A stretch of DNA of 24,140 bases, taken from JAVBMP01 sp031552315. Its GTDB lineage: Bacteria > Desulfobacterota > Desulfovibrionia > Desulfovibrionales > Desulfovibrionaceae. Below the pieces are notes generated by a model. The model had not been told where the DNA came from. It saw nothing but the letters and a program-made list of their open reading frames with translations, and did no database searches. A program made the position numbers and the translations under genes. Positions within the stretch are counted from its first letter, which is position 1; every line of letters begins with the position of its first letter. This document shows positions 1 to 7,716 of the stretch, piece after piece. The stretch spans positions 1-24,140 of the forward strand of contig JAVBMP010000055.1 in assembly GCA_031552315.1 (NCBI GenBank), read 5' to 3'.

Positions 1-477
1 GTCTGTGCTGACCACTTCCACGCTGAAGGCAAAGGGTTTGCTGAGCTCTTCCACCCCTTCAAAGGCGTAAACCGCCATTTCCAGCCCGTCTACCTTCAAA
101 GTGAACCAGGAGGCGTTGGCTGCCGGGCGCTTGAAGGCCGAAGCCGCGGCGGCCAGGCTGGAAGCCAGGCCGGAGGCCGCATTGGCGATACTGGAGGCCT
201 GCCCGGCTATGGCGGCGGCCTGGCCCACCGCAGTGGCGGCTTTTGCAAGGCCGGAACCGGGGCCGGCAAGGGCGGCGGCCTGATTGGCAATACCAGCGGC
301 CTGGCCTGCCATACCGGCGGCATTGCCCACCGCGCCGGTGGCCTGGCCCACGATTCCGGGGGTTTGACCGGCAATGCCTGGGGTTTGACCGGCAATACCG
401 CCAAGTTGCCCGGCAATGCCGGAGGCCTGGCTTACAATACCGGCGGCCTGTTCAAGCTTGCTTTTTTTATCGCTCAT
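1..477 (-). CDS. vgrG: VgrG (TssI) spike protein, N-terminal part, runs off left edge
   Basis: The reading frame is open from an ATG at 475-477 to the window edge, giving 159 residues without a stop. A Shine-Dalgarno AAAGGA lies 7 nt upstream. Residues 13-82 are ten consecutive heptads of the type GIAGQxx, followed by more Ala/Ser-rich sequence to about residue 118. From residue 124 the protein reads WFTLKVDGLEM, then FEGVEELSKPFAFSVEV. This is the conserved start of the gp27-like VgrG domain (FTLEVDG..., FxGxExLSxPFxFxVEL). VgrG trimers form the puncturing tip of the T6SS and carry effectors. In ordinary VgrGs this domain starts within about ten residues of the N-terminus, so an extension of some 120 residues is unusual. 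The gene is the last one visible in the minus-strand T6SS cluster. Identity rests on about 36 residues of the VgrG domain plus context; the C-terminal cargo or effector region is outside the window. Confidence 0.8.
   Translation of the reverse strand, partial: MSDKKSKLEQAAGIVSQASGIAGQLGGIAGQTPGIAGQTPGIVGQATGAVGNAAGMAGQAAGIANQAAALAGPGSGLAKAATAVGQAAAIAGQASSIANAASGLASSLAAAASAFKRPAANASWFTLKVDGLEMAVYAFEGVEELSKPFAFSVEVVSTD
232..441 (-). repeat. Ten in-frame 21-nt repeats (heptads) in vgrG
   Basis: Residues 13-82 of the VgrG ORF divide exactly into ten 7-residue units in unbroken register. Each unit mostly starts with Gly, has a hydrophobic residue at position 2, and usually Gly-Gln at positions 4-5 (for example GIAGQTP twice running). 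The two most similar adjacent DNA units, 358-378 and 379-399, differ at only 2 of 21 positions, which suggests recent slippage or unequal crossover. Because the period is a multiple of 3, gain or loss of a unit would keep the frame. Confidence 0.85.
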
Positions 478-590
478 GGCTGTGTCCTTTTACTCAAGCA
501 GGTTTGGCTTGAATGGGTACGTAATTCATGCTTTCCATATTTATTCCGCATAATAAGCAAAACTATATATAAAAGCAAATAATAACTGGT

Positions 591-656
591 GGCGCGTTGC
601 CGGTTACTTGTTCGCCGGGTTCGCCGGGTTCTAGTGCTCGGCCCTGCACCTTATAA
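591..656. repeat. Degenerate copy of the 3' end of the fha gene
   Basis: This stretch resembles 1571-1645, the last 25 or so codons of the FHA gene. Shared blocks in the same order are GGCGCGTTGCCGGTT, TCGCCGGG, and GGCCCTGCACCT. The copy has small deletions and no longer preserves the reading frame. The two copies lie about 980 bp apart in direct orientation and bracket the four-TM gene. This looks like the scar of a duplication or insertion event. Confidence 0.75.
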
Positions 657-697
657 GCTGGTAAAATTACTCAAATAAAGCTGATTGACCCTGCTCA

Positions 698-1402
698 TTA
701 TTTTTTCCTTTTTTTGCTAAAGAAAAACAACCTGATAAATATGCCCACGCTTAAACCCAGAGATGTATAAGCGATTATTCTTATATGATTAATATTGTTA
801 ATTTGTTGCGCGTAGCATATTTTAAAAACGTTTTCGTCAAGAAAGCTATAAAATGCCTTGCTTGCGCTATGTCCTGCCCCTGTGCTTGTATAGTGCCAAT
901 GCTTGTCCACCGCAGGGTGTTTGGCAAGCATCAGATAGCCTTCACCGCTGTTGGTGAATTGTACTCCGCCAATATACAAAAAAAGATACAGTAAAAATAT
1001 TCCAACAAGCCCAAGGGCGAATAGCTTTATGTGCCCAGCGCGGATAAAAGGTCTGCCATCCTTTCTTTTTACAGCTAAGTTTATCAATTTGATAAAAATA
1101 ACAATGCTTAAGATCAAAGAGGCATAAGCGGTCAGTTTTATGTCAAAAAAACCATCAAGTTCACGCGTTGCGCAGACTTTCAAAAAGTGTTTATCGGCAA
1201 AGTCATTACGCGCCTGCGCGGCTTCAGGGCCGTCATCTATATCCCTGTAGACCCATTCCTTATTGATTGTAGGGTGTTTATGAATGACCACCCACCCTTC
1301 GGCTCCATCGATAATCCACATTCCACCAATATGTAGATAAACAAGCAGGAAAAATATTCCCAAAAGAGCCATAATTGCCAGCTTGAGACTTTTGAAAAGC
1401 AT
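698..1402 (-). CDS. Four-TM membrane protein made of two tandem copies of one domain
   Basis: No family is recognised. I chose the ATG at 1400-1402 because AAGGA lies 8 nt upstream. An in-frame ATG at 1442-1444 would add 14 residues but has no convincing ribosome binding site. The 234-aa product is an internal duplication: each half is TM helix, about 60-residue soluble region, TM helix. The halves align with a constant offset of 119 residues and no gap (HIGG/YIGG, KHP/KHP, FLKVC/VFKIC, AYASL/AYTSL, FIKL/FIRL). The Lys/Arg-rich linker between the halves (KRKDGR) and the C-terminal SKKRKK predict both soluble regions outside the cytoplasm by the positive-inside rule. The gene is more AT-rich than the T6SS genes and sits between fha and vgrG, bracketed by a duplicated fha 3' end. 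A periplasm-facing immunity protein is one possible role; this is inference from position and topology only. Confidence 0.75.
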   Translation of the reverse strand: MLFKSLKLAIMALLGIFFLLVYLHIGGMWIIDGAEGWVVIHKHPTINKEWVYRDIDDGPEAAQARNDFADKHFLKVCATRELDGFFDIKLTAYASLILSIVIFIKLINLAVKRKDGRPFIRAGHIKLFALGLVGIFLLYLFLYIGGVQFTNSGEGYLMLAKHPAVDKHWHYTSTGAGHSASKAFYSFLDENVFKICYAQQINNINHIRIIAYTSLGLSVGIFIRLFFFSKKRKK

Positions 1403-1565
1403 AAGATGTTTCCTTAATGTCAACGGATGCATATAGTGTTTCATCTTTGCTGTGCGCTGTAAATTTATACTTTTTTAGTTTCCTTTAAGCCTAAGCTGAT
1501 TTTATTCTTAACGCTATAATAAAATTCTATTTTTTTCCCTTGCCTGCCGAACGTGGCGCCAGCCC

Positions 1566-3251
1566 CTAGCGGCGCGTTGCCGGTTCCTTGCTCATCGGGT
1601 TCGCCGGGGTTACCGGGTTCAGCGTGCGGCCCTGCACCTCGTAAGCGCGGGCGAAATCTTCAAGGAAAAGGGCCGCGAAGCCGTCATGGTCGTCACGCAG
1701 GGCCTGGTGCATGCGTATAAGGGTGTGCCAAAGCCTGCCCTTGCGGTTGAAGCGCACGGGGCCGTTTGCGTCCAGCCGCGCTTCTACAGCCTGGGGGGCT
1801 ACTTTGTCCAAAGATGCCCGCACCGCCGCGCGCGCCCCGGCCATAAGCCCCATGTGGTGGCTGTGCAGGTTGGCAAAGGCTTCACGCATGGAATCCAGCG
1901 GAGGCAAGACGCCTTTTTGCTGGTGCCCCAAAAGGGTATCCAGCGCGGCTTCCGGCGTTGGGCTGAACTTTAGCGGGTTGTTGCTTACGCCCAGGCTGGT
2001 GGTTGTTATGGACAGGCGCAGTTCATTTTTACATTCGTTCCGGTTATGCAGGGCGCGGGTAAGGCCGTCTACCGCGCAACCCAGAAGCTTGGCGGAAAGG
2101 GTCAGAACCCTTTCCCGTTCCGCCGGGGAGGCCGGGGCTTCGGCAAAGCCCAGGGCCCGGAAAAAGCTTTCCACCTCTGGCGCTATGCCGCTTTCCGCCT
2201 TGCTGGACGCAGCCGGGGTGTTTGCCGGTTTGCTGCGCGCGGCGGGGTTGTTTTCCGGCCGGGCTTGCGGGTGGTTTGGCGGCGCGGTTTGCGGCCCCAA
2301 TTTGGCCTGGCTTGCGGGCTGGGGGGCGTTAGCCATTTCCGCTTCGGCTGCCAAAAGGCGTGTCCGGCTGCTGGCCTGGCCGCTTGCCGGGCTGTTTTCC
2401 GGGTTGCTTGCCCGGCCACTTTCCTGACTGCTGACCGGGCGCTGGGCCGCGTGCGGAAGATTACCCTGCGCCGTGCCCGGCGTGCTGTCCGTGCCCGGCG
2501 CGGCATCCACACCAGACGCGGCATCCACCCCGGCAAAGCGCGCGGCAAAGGGCGAGAGTTCCGGGTATTCCGCTTCTTCTTCCCATGGGTCGTCATCCCA
2601 GTCTTCCGGTATTGGTTCAAACTGGTTGGCTTGCGTGGCCTGGCTGCTTTGCCTGGTTCCGGCTAAACGCTGGTTGGCCGGGGCCTGTTGTTCCGGCACG
2701 GCTACCACGGATAAAAGCGTGCTGATGCGCGGGTCGCTGTGGTCTGGGGGCTGCAAGACGCTTTTGGGCTTTCTTTGGCCCAGCAGGTCGTCAAATTCGC
2801 CCAGGCGTTCACGCGCTATGCGTTCTTCTTCCTGATCCATGGCGGTTAGCGGGTTAAGGGAAAGCGGGGTGGAAAAAGAAAGTATGTCTTCATTGGCAAA
2901 GCCGGCGGACGCCGTGTAGGCGCGGGGGTTGTGCAAAAGCCTGGCCATTACGGTGTAACCGCCAATTACAAAACCCTCGCCGTGGGTTATGCGGTAGCGT
3001 TGCCCACGGGCCAATGGGTCATTGCCAAGGGACAGGAAAACCCCGTTGGAGCTTACGTCTTCCAAAAAAAAGTCGCCGTCTTCAAAGGTAATTAGCGCGT
3101 GTTTGCGCGAAATTTGTTTGGAATGATCCGGAATTACCCATTCGCATTCTTCCGAACGGCCAATGTAGCCCCCGGCTTCTCCAAAAACGTGCATGGTGGG
3201 GAAGTTGGCGGAATATTTTTGACGGCTGACTATTTCAAACATTATGTCCAT
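1566..3251 (-). CDS. tagH: T6SS-associated FHA domain protein (TagH/ImpI/VasC type)
   Basis: 561 aa. Residues about 4-105 are a forkhead-associated phosphothreonine-binding domain with the usual signature: GYIGRSEE at 28-35, ISRKHA at 47-52, and SSNGVFL at 67-73. A long Pro/Ala/Gln/Ser-rich linker follows (about 150-360), containing hexapeptide repeats GVDAAS/GVDAAP/GTDSTP. A C-terminal domain from about 365 to 545 (FFRALGF..., LLGCAVDGL, ...LWHTLIRMHQAL...ALFLEDFARAYE) matches the conserved C-terminal region of T6SS FHA proteins. In this family FHA proteins take part in threonine-phosphorylation control or assembly of the apparatus. No PpkA kinase or PppA phosphatase is present in the window. 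The start ATG follows an AAGAGAAAG ribosome site; a second ATG lies three codons in. It is 36 nt downstream of the sigma-54 activator gene and so probably in the same operon. Confidence 0.9.
   Translation of the reverse strand: MDIMFEIVSRQKYSANFPTMHVFGEAGGYIGRSEECEWVIPDHSKQISRKHALITFEDGDFFLEDVSSNGVFLSLGNDPLARGQRYRITHGEGFVIGGYTVMARLLHNPRAYTASAGFANEDILSFSTPLSLNPLTAMDQEEERIARERLGEFDDLLGQRKPKSVLQPPDHSDPRISTLLSVVAVPEQQAPANQRLAGTRQSSQATQANQFEPIPEDWDDDPWEEEAEYPELSPFAARFAGVDAASGVDAAPGTDSTPGTAQGNLPHAAQRPVSSQESGRASNPENSPASGQASSRTRLLAAEAEMANAPQPASQAKLGPQTAPPNHPQARPENNPAARSKPANTPAASSKAESGIAPEVESFFRALGFAEAPASPAERERVLTLSAKLLGCAVDGLTRALHNRNECKNELRLSITTTSLGVSNNPLKFSPTPEAALDTLLGHQQKGVLPPLDSMREAFANLHSHHMGLMAGARAAVRASLDKVAPQAVEARLDANGPVRFNRKGRLWHTLIRMHQALRDDHDGFAALFLEDFARAYEVQGRTLNPVTPANPMSKEPATRR
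2473..2540 (-). repeat. 18-nt in-frame repeats in fha linker
   Basis: The linker encodes consecutive hexapeptides GVDAAS, GVDAAP, GTDSTP and a partial GTA. At DNA level the block GCGGCATCCAC occurs twice 18 nt apart. It lies in the low-complexity linker, away from both folded domains. Confidence 0.6.
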
Positions 3252-3287
3252 AACTTTCTCTTGCGGTTTTGTTTATGCGGTTTAAAG

Positions 3288-4976
3288 CTAACCCGCAGCG
3301 TTTTTTTGTATTTTCCTCAGCAAGGTGGTGCGCGGCAGCCCCAAAGACCGGGCCGCCCGGCTTACATTGCCGTTGTTGCAAAGCATGGCGGAATTTATAA
3401 TGGCCCTTTCATACATGGCCATGTGTTCATGCAGCTTCATGGCATTGGCCTGGGCTTCGCCTTCCGCAAAAAGCGGCAGGGCCGTGTTGGGGCCGCTTTT
3501 TATGGAAACGACGGCGCGTTCAACAAGCGCGGCCAGTTCACGCACATTGCCGGGGTAGTCACGGGTGCAAAGCAGGGCCATTTGGGCATGGTTTATCTGG
3601 ACATGCCCGGTTTGGTTTGAAGGCGCGTTATGGCGGGCCAGAAAACGCGCCAGGAAGTACAGGGCAAGTTCCGGTATGTCTTCACGCCGTTCGCTTAACG
3701 CGGGCAAATGGATGTGGCAGGTGGCAAGGCGGTAATACAAATCTTTGCGGAACAGGCCGCCTTCCATCGCTTCCTTTATGTTCAGGTTGGTCGCGGCAAT
3801 TATTCTGATATCCACGGGGAAGGAACGCAGATCGCCCACCGGCCTTACTTCATGGTCTTGCAGCACGCGCAAGAGCTTTACCTGAAGTTCCGGCGGCATT
3901 TCGCCAATTTCATCCAGAAGCACTGTGCCGCCTTCCGCGCTGCGCAACAGGCCGGGGTTGTCCGCGTGCGCCCCGCTGAACGCGCCCTTTTTGTGGCCGA
4001 AAAGTTCGCTTTCCAAAAGCTGGGCAGGCATGGCCCCGCAGTTTATTTTCACAAAGGGGGCCTTTGAACGCGGGCTAAGCTCATGAATGGCCGAAGCGGC
4101 AAGCTCCTTTCCGGTGCCGGTTTCCCCGGTAATCAGCACAGAAACTTTGTGCCGGGCAATTTGCGCAATTTGTTCGCGTATTTTTGCCATTACCGGGCTG
4201 TGCCCCACAAGGAAGGTTTTGCCCGAAGCCTCATGCGAAGCCTTGTCGCATTCCAGGCGTGAAATATCGTCATGCAGGCTGTTTATGTGGGCCACATCTT
4301 GCCGCTGGCGATCCAGGGCGGCCAGAAGCAGCGCCCCGTAAGCGCAAAGCGCCTTCAGCCCTTCTGTGAAGCCGGTTTGTCGCGGCGTTGCGGCATGGGC
4401 CTGGGGGGTGAAAATTGCCCCATGCCGTGGCGGAAAGGTAAGCAACACCCCGCCAATGCTCATATTTTGCCAGGCTTGCAAGGGGTGGGCCGCCAACAGC
4501 GCCTCTTGCGGCAAATATTCACCGGAAAGGCCAAGCGAGGGGTAGGGCGGCATGCCGGCCAGCAAAGGCGCTTCAATTGTTTTGCCTTGTTGCAGGGCCA
4601 GACAGAGAGGGTCTTGCAGGTTCCAGGCTGGAACGCGTTTTTGCGGAGCGGCGCTTGCCGCGCCAATTGCCGAAGCGCTTGCCGCGTTGGTAGCTGAAGC
4701 TGTTGCCGCGTTGGCCGTTGAACCGTTTGCCGAGTTGGGCGCTGTGTTGAACGCCGAGTTATCCAGCGAATTTGATGTGCCCGCATCCGGCGCTTCAGTT
4801 GCTGCCGCGTTGCCCCACGTGCCCCAAAGCAATAAATTGGCGCGGGTGTTGTCCAGCATGAACACCTGAGCGCGAACAGCCCCCCCGCTTTCGCCCAGGG
4901 CCTGGGCCAGAAGGGTTGCGGCTTCTTTTGTGTCCGCAGCCATGCGCAGTTTTTCGAACCAGGTGTCCATTGTCAT
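3288..4976 (-). CDS. vasH: Sigma-54-dependent transcriptional activator of T6SS (VasH-like)
   Basis: 562 aa bacterial enhancer-binding protein. The N-terminal region (to about 225) looks GAF-like and contains an Ala/Asn/Ser/Thr-rich insert at about 54-112. The AAA+ domain follows, with Walker A GETGTGKE at 284-291, the sigma-54 contact loop GAFSGA at 331-336 (the consensus is GAFTGA), Walker B VLLDEI at 352-357, and sensor region DIRIIAATN. The C-terminus is a Fis-type helix-turn-helix (NVSRAARSLGLPRTTLLRKIQ at about 537-557). VasH-type proteins activate sigma-54 promoters of hcp/vgrG and T6SS operons. The start ATG is 7 nt after the clpV stop and is preceded by GGTGAG, so translation is probably coupled. 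I found no convincing -24/-12 element in the intergenic regions of this window, so its targets are likely elsewhere, for example upstream of hcp. Confidence 0.92.
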   Translation of the reverse strand: MTMDTWFEKLRMAADTKEAATLLAQALGESGGAVRAQVFMLDNTRANLLLWGTWGNAAATEAPDAGTSNSLDNSAFNTAPNSANGSTANAATASATNAASASAIGAASAAPQKRVPAWNLQDPLCLALQQGKTIEAPLLAGMPPYPSLGLSGEYLPQEALLAAHPLQAWQNMSIGGVLLTFPPRHGAIFTPQAHAATPRQTGFTEGLKALCAYGALLLAALDRQRQDVAHINSLHDDISRLECDKASHEASGKTFLVGHSPVMAKIREQIAQIARHKVSVLITGETGTGKELAASAIHELSPRSKAPFVKINCGAMPAQLLESELFGHKKGAFSGAHADNPGLLRSAEGGTVLLDEIGEMPPELQVKLLRVLQDHEVRPVGDLRSFPVDIRIIAATNLNIKEAMEGGLFRKDLYYRLATCHIHLPALSERREDIPELALYFLARFLARHNAPSNQTGHVQINHAQMALLCTRDYPGNVRELAALVERAVVSIKSGPNTALPLFAEGEAQANAMKLHEHMAMYERAIINSAMLCNNGNVSRAARSLGLPRTTLLRKIQKNAAG

Positions 4977-4983
4977 GCGTTGC

Positions 4984-7698
4984 TCACCCGGCCCCGGGTT
5001 GCAGGGCGCAGATAAAGTGCCCGTGTTCCGCGTCCAGGCTTATGCGCAGGCCGCCCGCGCGGCCCAAAGCCTGCCCCGAAGCTGAACCCGGCGCGGAGCC
5101 CGAAGCTGAACCAGGCGCGGAAGGCGCGCCAAGCGAACCCAGCAGGGTGGTTGCTATTATGGGCAACAGGTTGGCGTTTATTACGTGGTCAATGTTACGC
5201 GCCCCGGTATCTACGGCTGTGCAGCTGGCCGCGATGGCGGCCACCACTTCATCCGCCCAACTTAGGGCAAGGCGGTGCCGCTGTTTGAGGCGTTCACCTA
5301 TTTGCGCAAGCTTCATGACCACAAGTTCGCTTAAAATATCCGGGCTTATGGGCATGAAGGGCACTATGGTCATGCGGCCCAGCAGGGCCGGGCGGAAAAA
5401 CTGGGAAAGGGCCGGGCGCAACGCTTCCATAACCGTTTCCTGATCGGGCTTTTCACCCTCTTCAAACAGGGCGGAAACAATATCGCTGCCCAGGTTTGAG
5501 GTCATAAATATCATGGTGTTGCGAAAATCCACTTCCCGGCCTTCACCATCGGCCAGGATGCCTTTGTCAAAGACCTGGTAGAACAGGTTCAAAACATCCG
5601 GGTGGGCCTTTTCCACCTCATCAAACAGCACGGCGGAATAGGGCTGGCGGCGCACGGCCTCTGTAAGCCTGCCGCCTTCGCCATAGCCCACGTAGCCGGG
5701 GGGGGAGCCTATAAGGCGTGAAACCGTATGCTTTTCTTGAAATTCGCTCATGTTGATGCAAACCAGCATGCGTTCGCCGCCGTAAAGCTGTTCCGCCACG
5801 GCCAGCGCGGTTTCGGTCTTGCCCACGCCGGAAGGGCCGACAAAAAGGAAAATGGCTGTGGGCCGCGTGGGGTTATCCAGCCCGGCATGCGCGGCCAGGG
5901 CGGCTTTTTCAATGGCGGCCAGGGCATGGTCCTGCCCGCGCACCCGTTGGCGCAGGGCCGCGCCCAGCCCTGTAACGGCGGAAGCGCCGGCCCCGTTCAG
6001 CTTGCTTGCGGGTATGCCTGTCCATTCCGCCACAATGCCGGCCACCAGTTCCGGGTTCACCTCATAAAAAACCAGAGGGGAATCCCCTTGAAGGGCGGCC
6101 AGGTCGGCGGTAAGTTTATCCAGCGTGGCCGGTTCATTTTCTGGCGCGGCTGTCGCATTGGTTTGGGACGGCTGGCCGGCTGCCGGGCCTTTTTCTTGCT
6201 CCTCGCCGTTGCGCAGGCGTATTATGGCCTCTACCAGGTCTTTTTCCCGCTTCCAGCGGGCTGTCAGGTCATTGATGCGTTCTTCCAGCCCGGCCAGTTG
6301 CCCGCGCAAGGCGGCGTGGCGCAAGGCGCAATCCTCACCGGGGGCCGCGGCCACGCCCTTGCAGCGGTCACGTTCCAGCGCGTCAAGTTCCCGCCGGGTA
6401 GCGGCGGCTTCTTCTTCCATAATTTCCAGCGCGGCCGGTTTGGCCCCAAGGCTTACGCGCACCCTTGCGCAGGCCGTATCCAGCACGTCAATGGCCTTGT
6501 CCGGCAGGTGGCGGCCGGTTATGTAGCGCCCGGCCAGTTCCGCTGTGCGGATTACCGCGTCGTCGCGTATGTATACCTTGTGGGTTTTTTCATAGTGCGG
6601 CACTATGCCGCGCAAGATGGTTACGGTTTCCGCCAGTGAAGGCTCATCAAGCTTTACAAGCTGGAAGCGCCGGGCCAGGGCGGCGTCTTTTTCAAAATAC
6701 TTTTTGTATTCGCTCCAGGTGGTGGCGGCGATGGTGCGCATTTCACCACGGGCCAGGGCGGGTTTTAGCAGGTTGGCCCCGTCGCCGCCGCCCGCCTGAT
6801 TGCCGGAACCAACCAGGGTGTGCGCCTCGTCTATGAATAAAATGGTGGGCACGGGGGATGATTTTACTTCATCAATAACCGCCTTCAGGCGCTTTTCAAA
6901 TTCCCCCTTGACGCTTGCCCCGGCCTGCAAACGGCCCATATCAAGCCCTACAATGCGCACGCCTTTCAGGGCGTCCGGCACGTCGCCTTCCACTACCTTG
7001 CGGGCCAGGCCTTCCACCACGGCGGTTTTGCCCACGCCGGGGTCGCCCACCAGAATGGGGTTGTTTTTGCGCCTTCTGGTAAGAATGTCCGTCATCAGGC
7101 GAATTTCCGGGCCGCGGGCGAAAACCGGGTCTGTTTTTCCGGCGCGGGCTTCTTCAGTAAAATCTGTGGCGTATTGTTGCAGGGCGCTTTGCCCGTGCGC
7201 GGAAGCGGGTGATGAACCGGGGGCGGCCCCGGCCGGGTTTTTTTCCGCCTGCAAGCCTTCCAGCAGTTCACGCAGGCCTTCCGCCGGTATGCCCTTGAGT
7301 TCCTGAAAGAAGGGGAACACGGAATAGCGCAACGGGTTTTGCAAGAGGGCCAGCACAATGGTGCCCGCGTGTATTTGTTCCTGCCGCAGTTCCAGGCTGG
7401 CAAGTAAAAAGGCTTCCTGTAAAAACTGGTAAAGCAGGGTGGAAAAGGTGGGCCGCCCGGAATTGTGCCCGGCGGGCGGGCGGTTTTTTACCAGCAGTTC
7501 GCGCAGGCGTTCCTCACTGCGTTCAAACTGGGCCAGGACATCGCGGAAGCCTTCTACAGCGAGCAGGGCTTCAAAATAATCTTCAATGGTTATTTCATAA
7601 CCGCCGCGTGCCGCGCAGGAAACGGCGGAGGCCTCCAGCGCTTCCCGGCACGGGATATCCAGCGATTCAACAAGCGCGCCCAGGTTTATATTGACCAT
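4984..7698 (-). CDS. clpV: T6SS sheath-disassembly AAA+ ATPase ClpV (TssH)
   Basis: 904 aa, the usual ClpV1-family length. A Clp-N domain occupies about residues 1-150, starting with the helix that binds the TssC sheath protein. AAA1 has Walker A GDPGVGKT at 218-225 and Walker B ILFIDEAH at 286-293. A ClpB-like middle coiled coil follows at about 420-500, and then a low-complexity patch at 501-525. AAA2 has Walker A GPSGVGKT at 621-628 and Walker B VLFDEVEKAH at 690-699, with GSPPGYVGYGEGG as the second pore loop. The C-terminal region contains a Gly/Ala/Ser/Pro insert encoded by a 24-bp tandem repeat. ClpV unfolds contracted TssB/TssC sheaths for reuse. The ATG lies 18 nt after tssG with TTAGGT just upstream. 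Confidence 0.96.
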   Translation of the reverse strand: MVNINLGALVESLDIPCREALEASAVSCAARGGYEITIEDYFEALLAVEGFRDVLAQFERSEERLRELLVKNRPPAGHNSGRPTFSTLLYQFLQEAFLLASLELRQEQIHAGTIVLALLQNPLRYSVFPFFQELKGIPAEGLRELLEGLQAEKNPAGAAPGSSPASAHGQSALQQYATDFTEEARAGKTDPVFARGPEIRLMTDILTRRRKNNPILVGDPGVGKTAVVEGLARKVVEGDVPDALKGVRIVGLDMGRLQAGASVKGEFEKRLKAVIDEVKSSPVPTILFIDEAHTLVGSGNQAGGGDGANLLKPALARGEMRTIAATTWSEYKKYFEKDAALARRFQLVKLDEPSLAETVTILRGIVPHYEKTHKVYIRDDAVIRTAELAGRYITGRHLPDKAIDVLDTACARVRVSLGAKPAALEIMEEEAAATRRELDALERDRCKGVAAAPGEDCALRHAALRGQLAGLEERINDLTARWKREKDLVEAIIRLRNGEEQEKGPAAGQPSQTNATAAPENEPATLDKLTADLAALQGDSPLVFYEVNPELVAGIVAEWTGIPASKLNGAGASAVTGLGAALRQRVRGQDHALAAIEKAALAAHAGLDNPTRPTAIFLFVGPSGVGKTETALAVAEQLYGGERMLVCINMSEFQEKHTVSRLIGSPPGYVGYGEGGRLTEAVRRQPYSAVLFDEVEKAHPDVLNLFYQVFDKGILADGEGREVDFRNTMIFMTSNLGSDIVSALFEEGEKPDQETVMEALRPALSQFFRPALLGRMTIVPFMPISPDILSELVVMKLAQIGERLKQRHRLALSWADEVVAAIAASCTAVDTGARNIDHVINANLLPIIATTLLGSLGAPSAPGSASGSAPGSASGQALGRAGGLRISLDAEHGHFICALQPGAG
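5075..5122 (-). repeat. 24-bp tandem duplication in clpV
   Basis: Two adjacent 24-bp units, 5075-5098 and 5099-5122, share 22 positions, both starting CCCGAAGCTGAACC. In the protein they give a duplicated SAPGSASG-type segment in the C-terminal part of ClpV. The unit is a multiple of 3, so copy change keeps the frame. Confidence 0.85.
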
Positions 7699-7716
7699 TT
7701 ACCTAACCCCCGTGGT

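Noticed and set aside
232..441. CRISPR-like periodic repeat
   Set aside because: Period is 21 nt without spacers and is in frame with a protein; it is a coding minisatellite.
1711..2427. Long plus-strand open frame opposite the fha gene
   Set aside because: High-GC antisense shadow: composition is Ala/Arg-rich low complexity, there is no ribosome site or family match, and the minus-strand FHA protein is clear.
5728..6639. 303-codon plus-strand open frame opposite clpV
   Set aside because: Shadow of the ClpV AAA2/middle region; clpV is unmistakable on the other strand.
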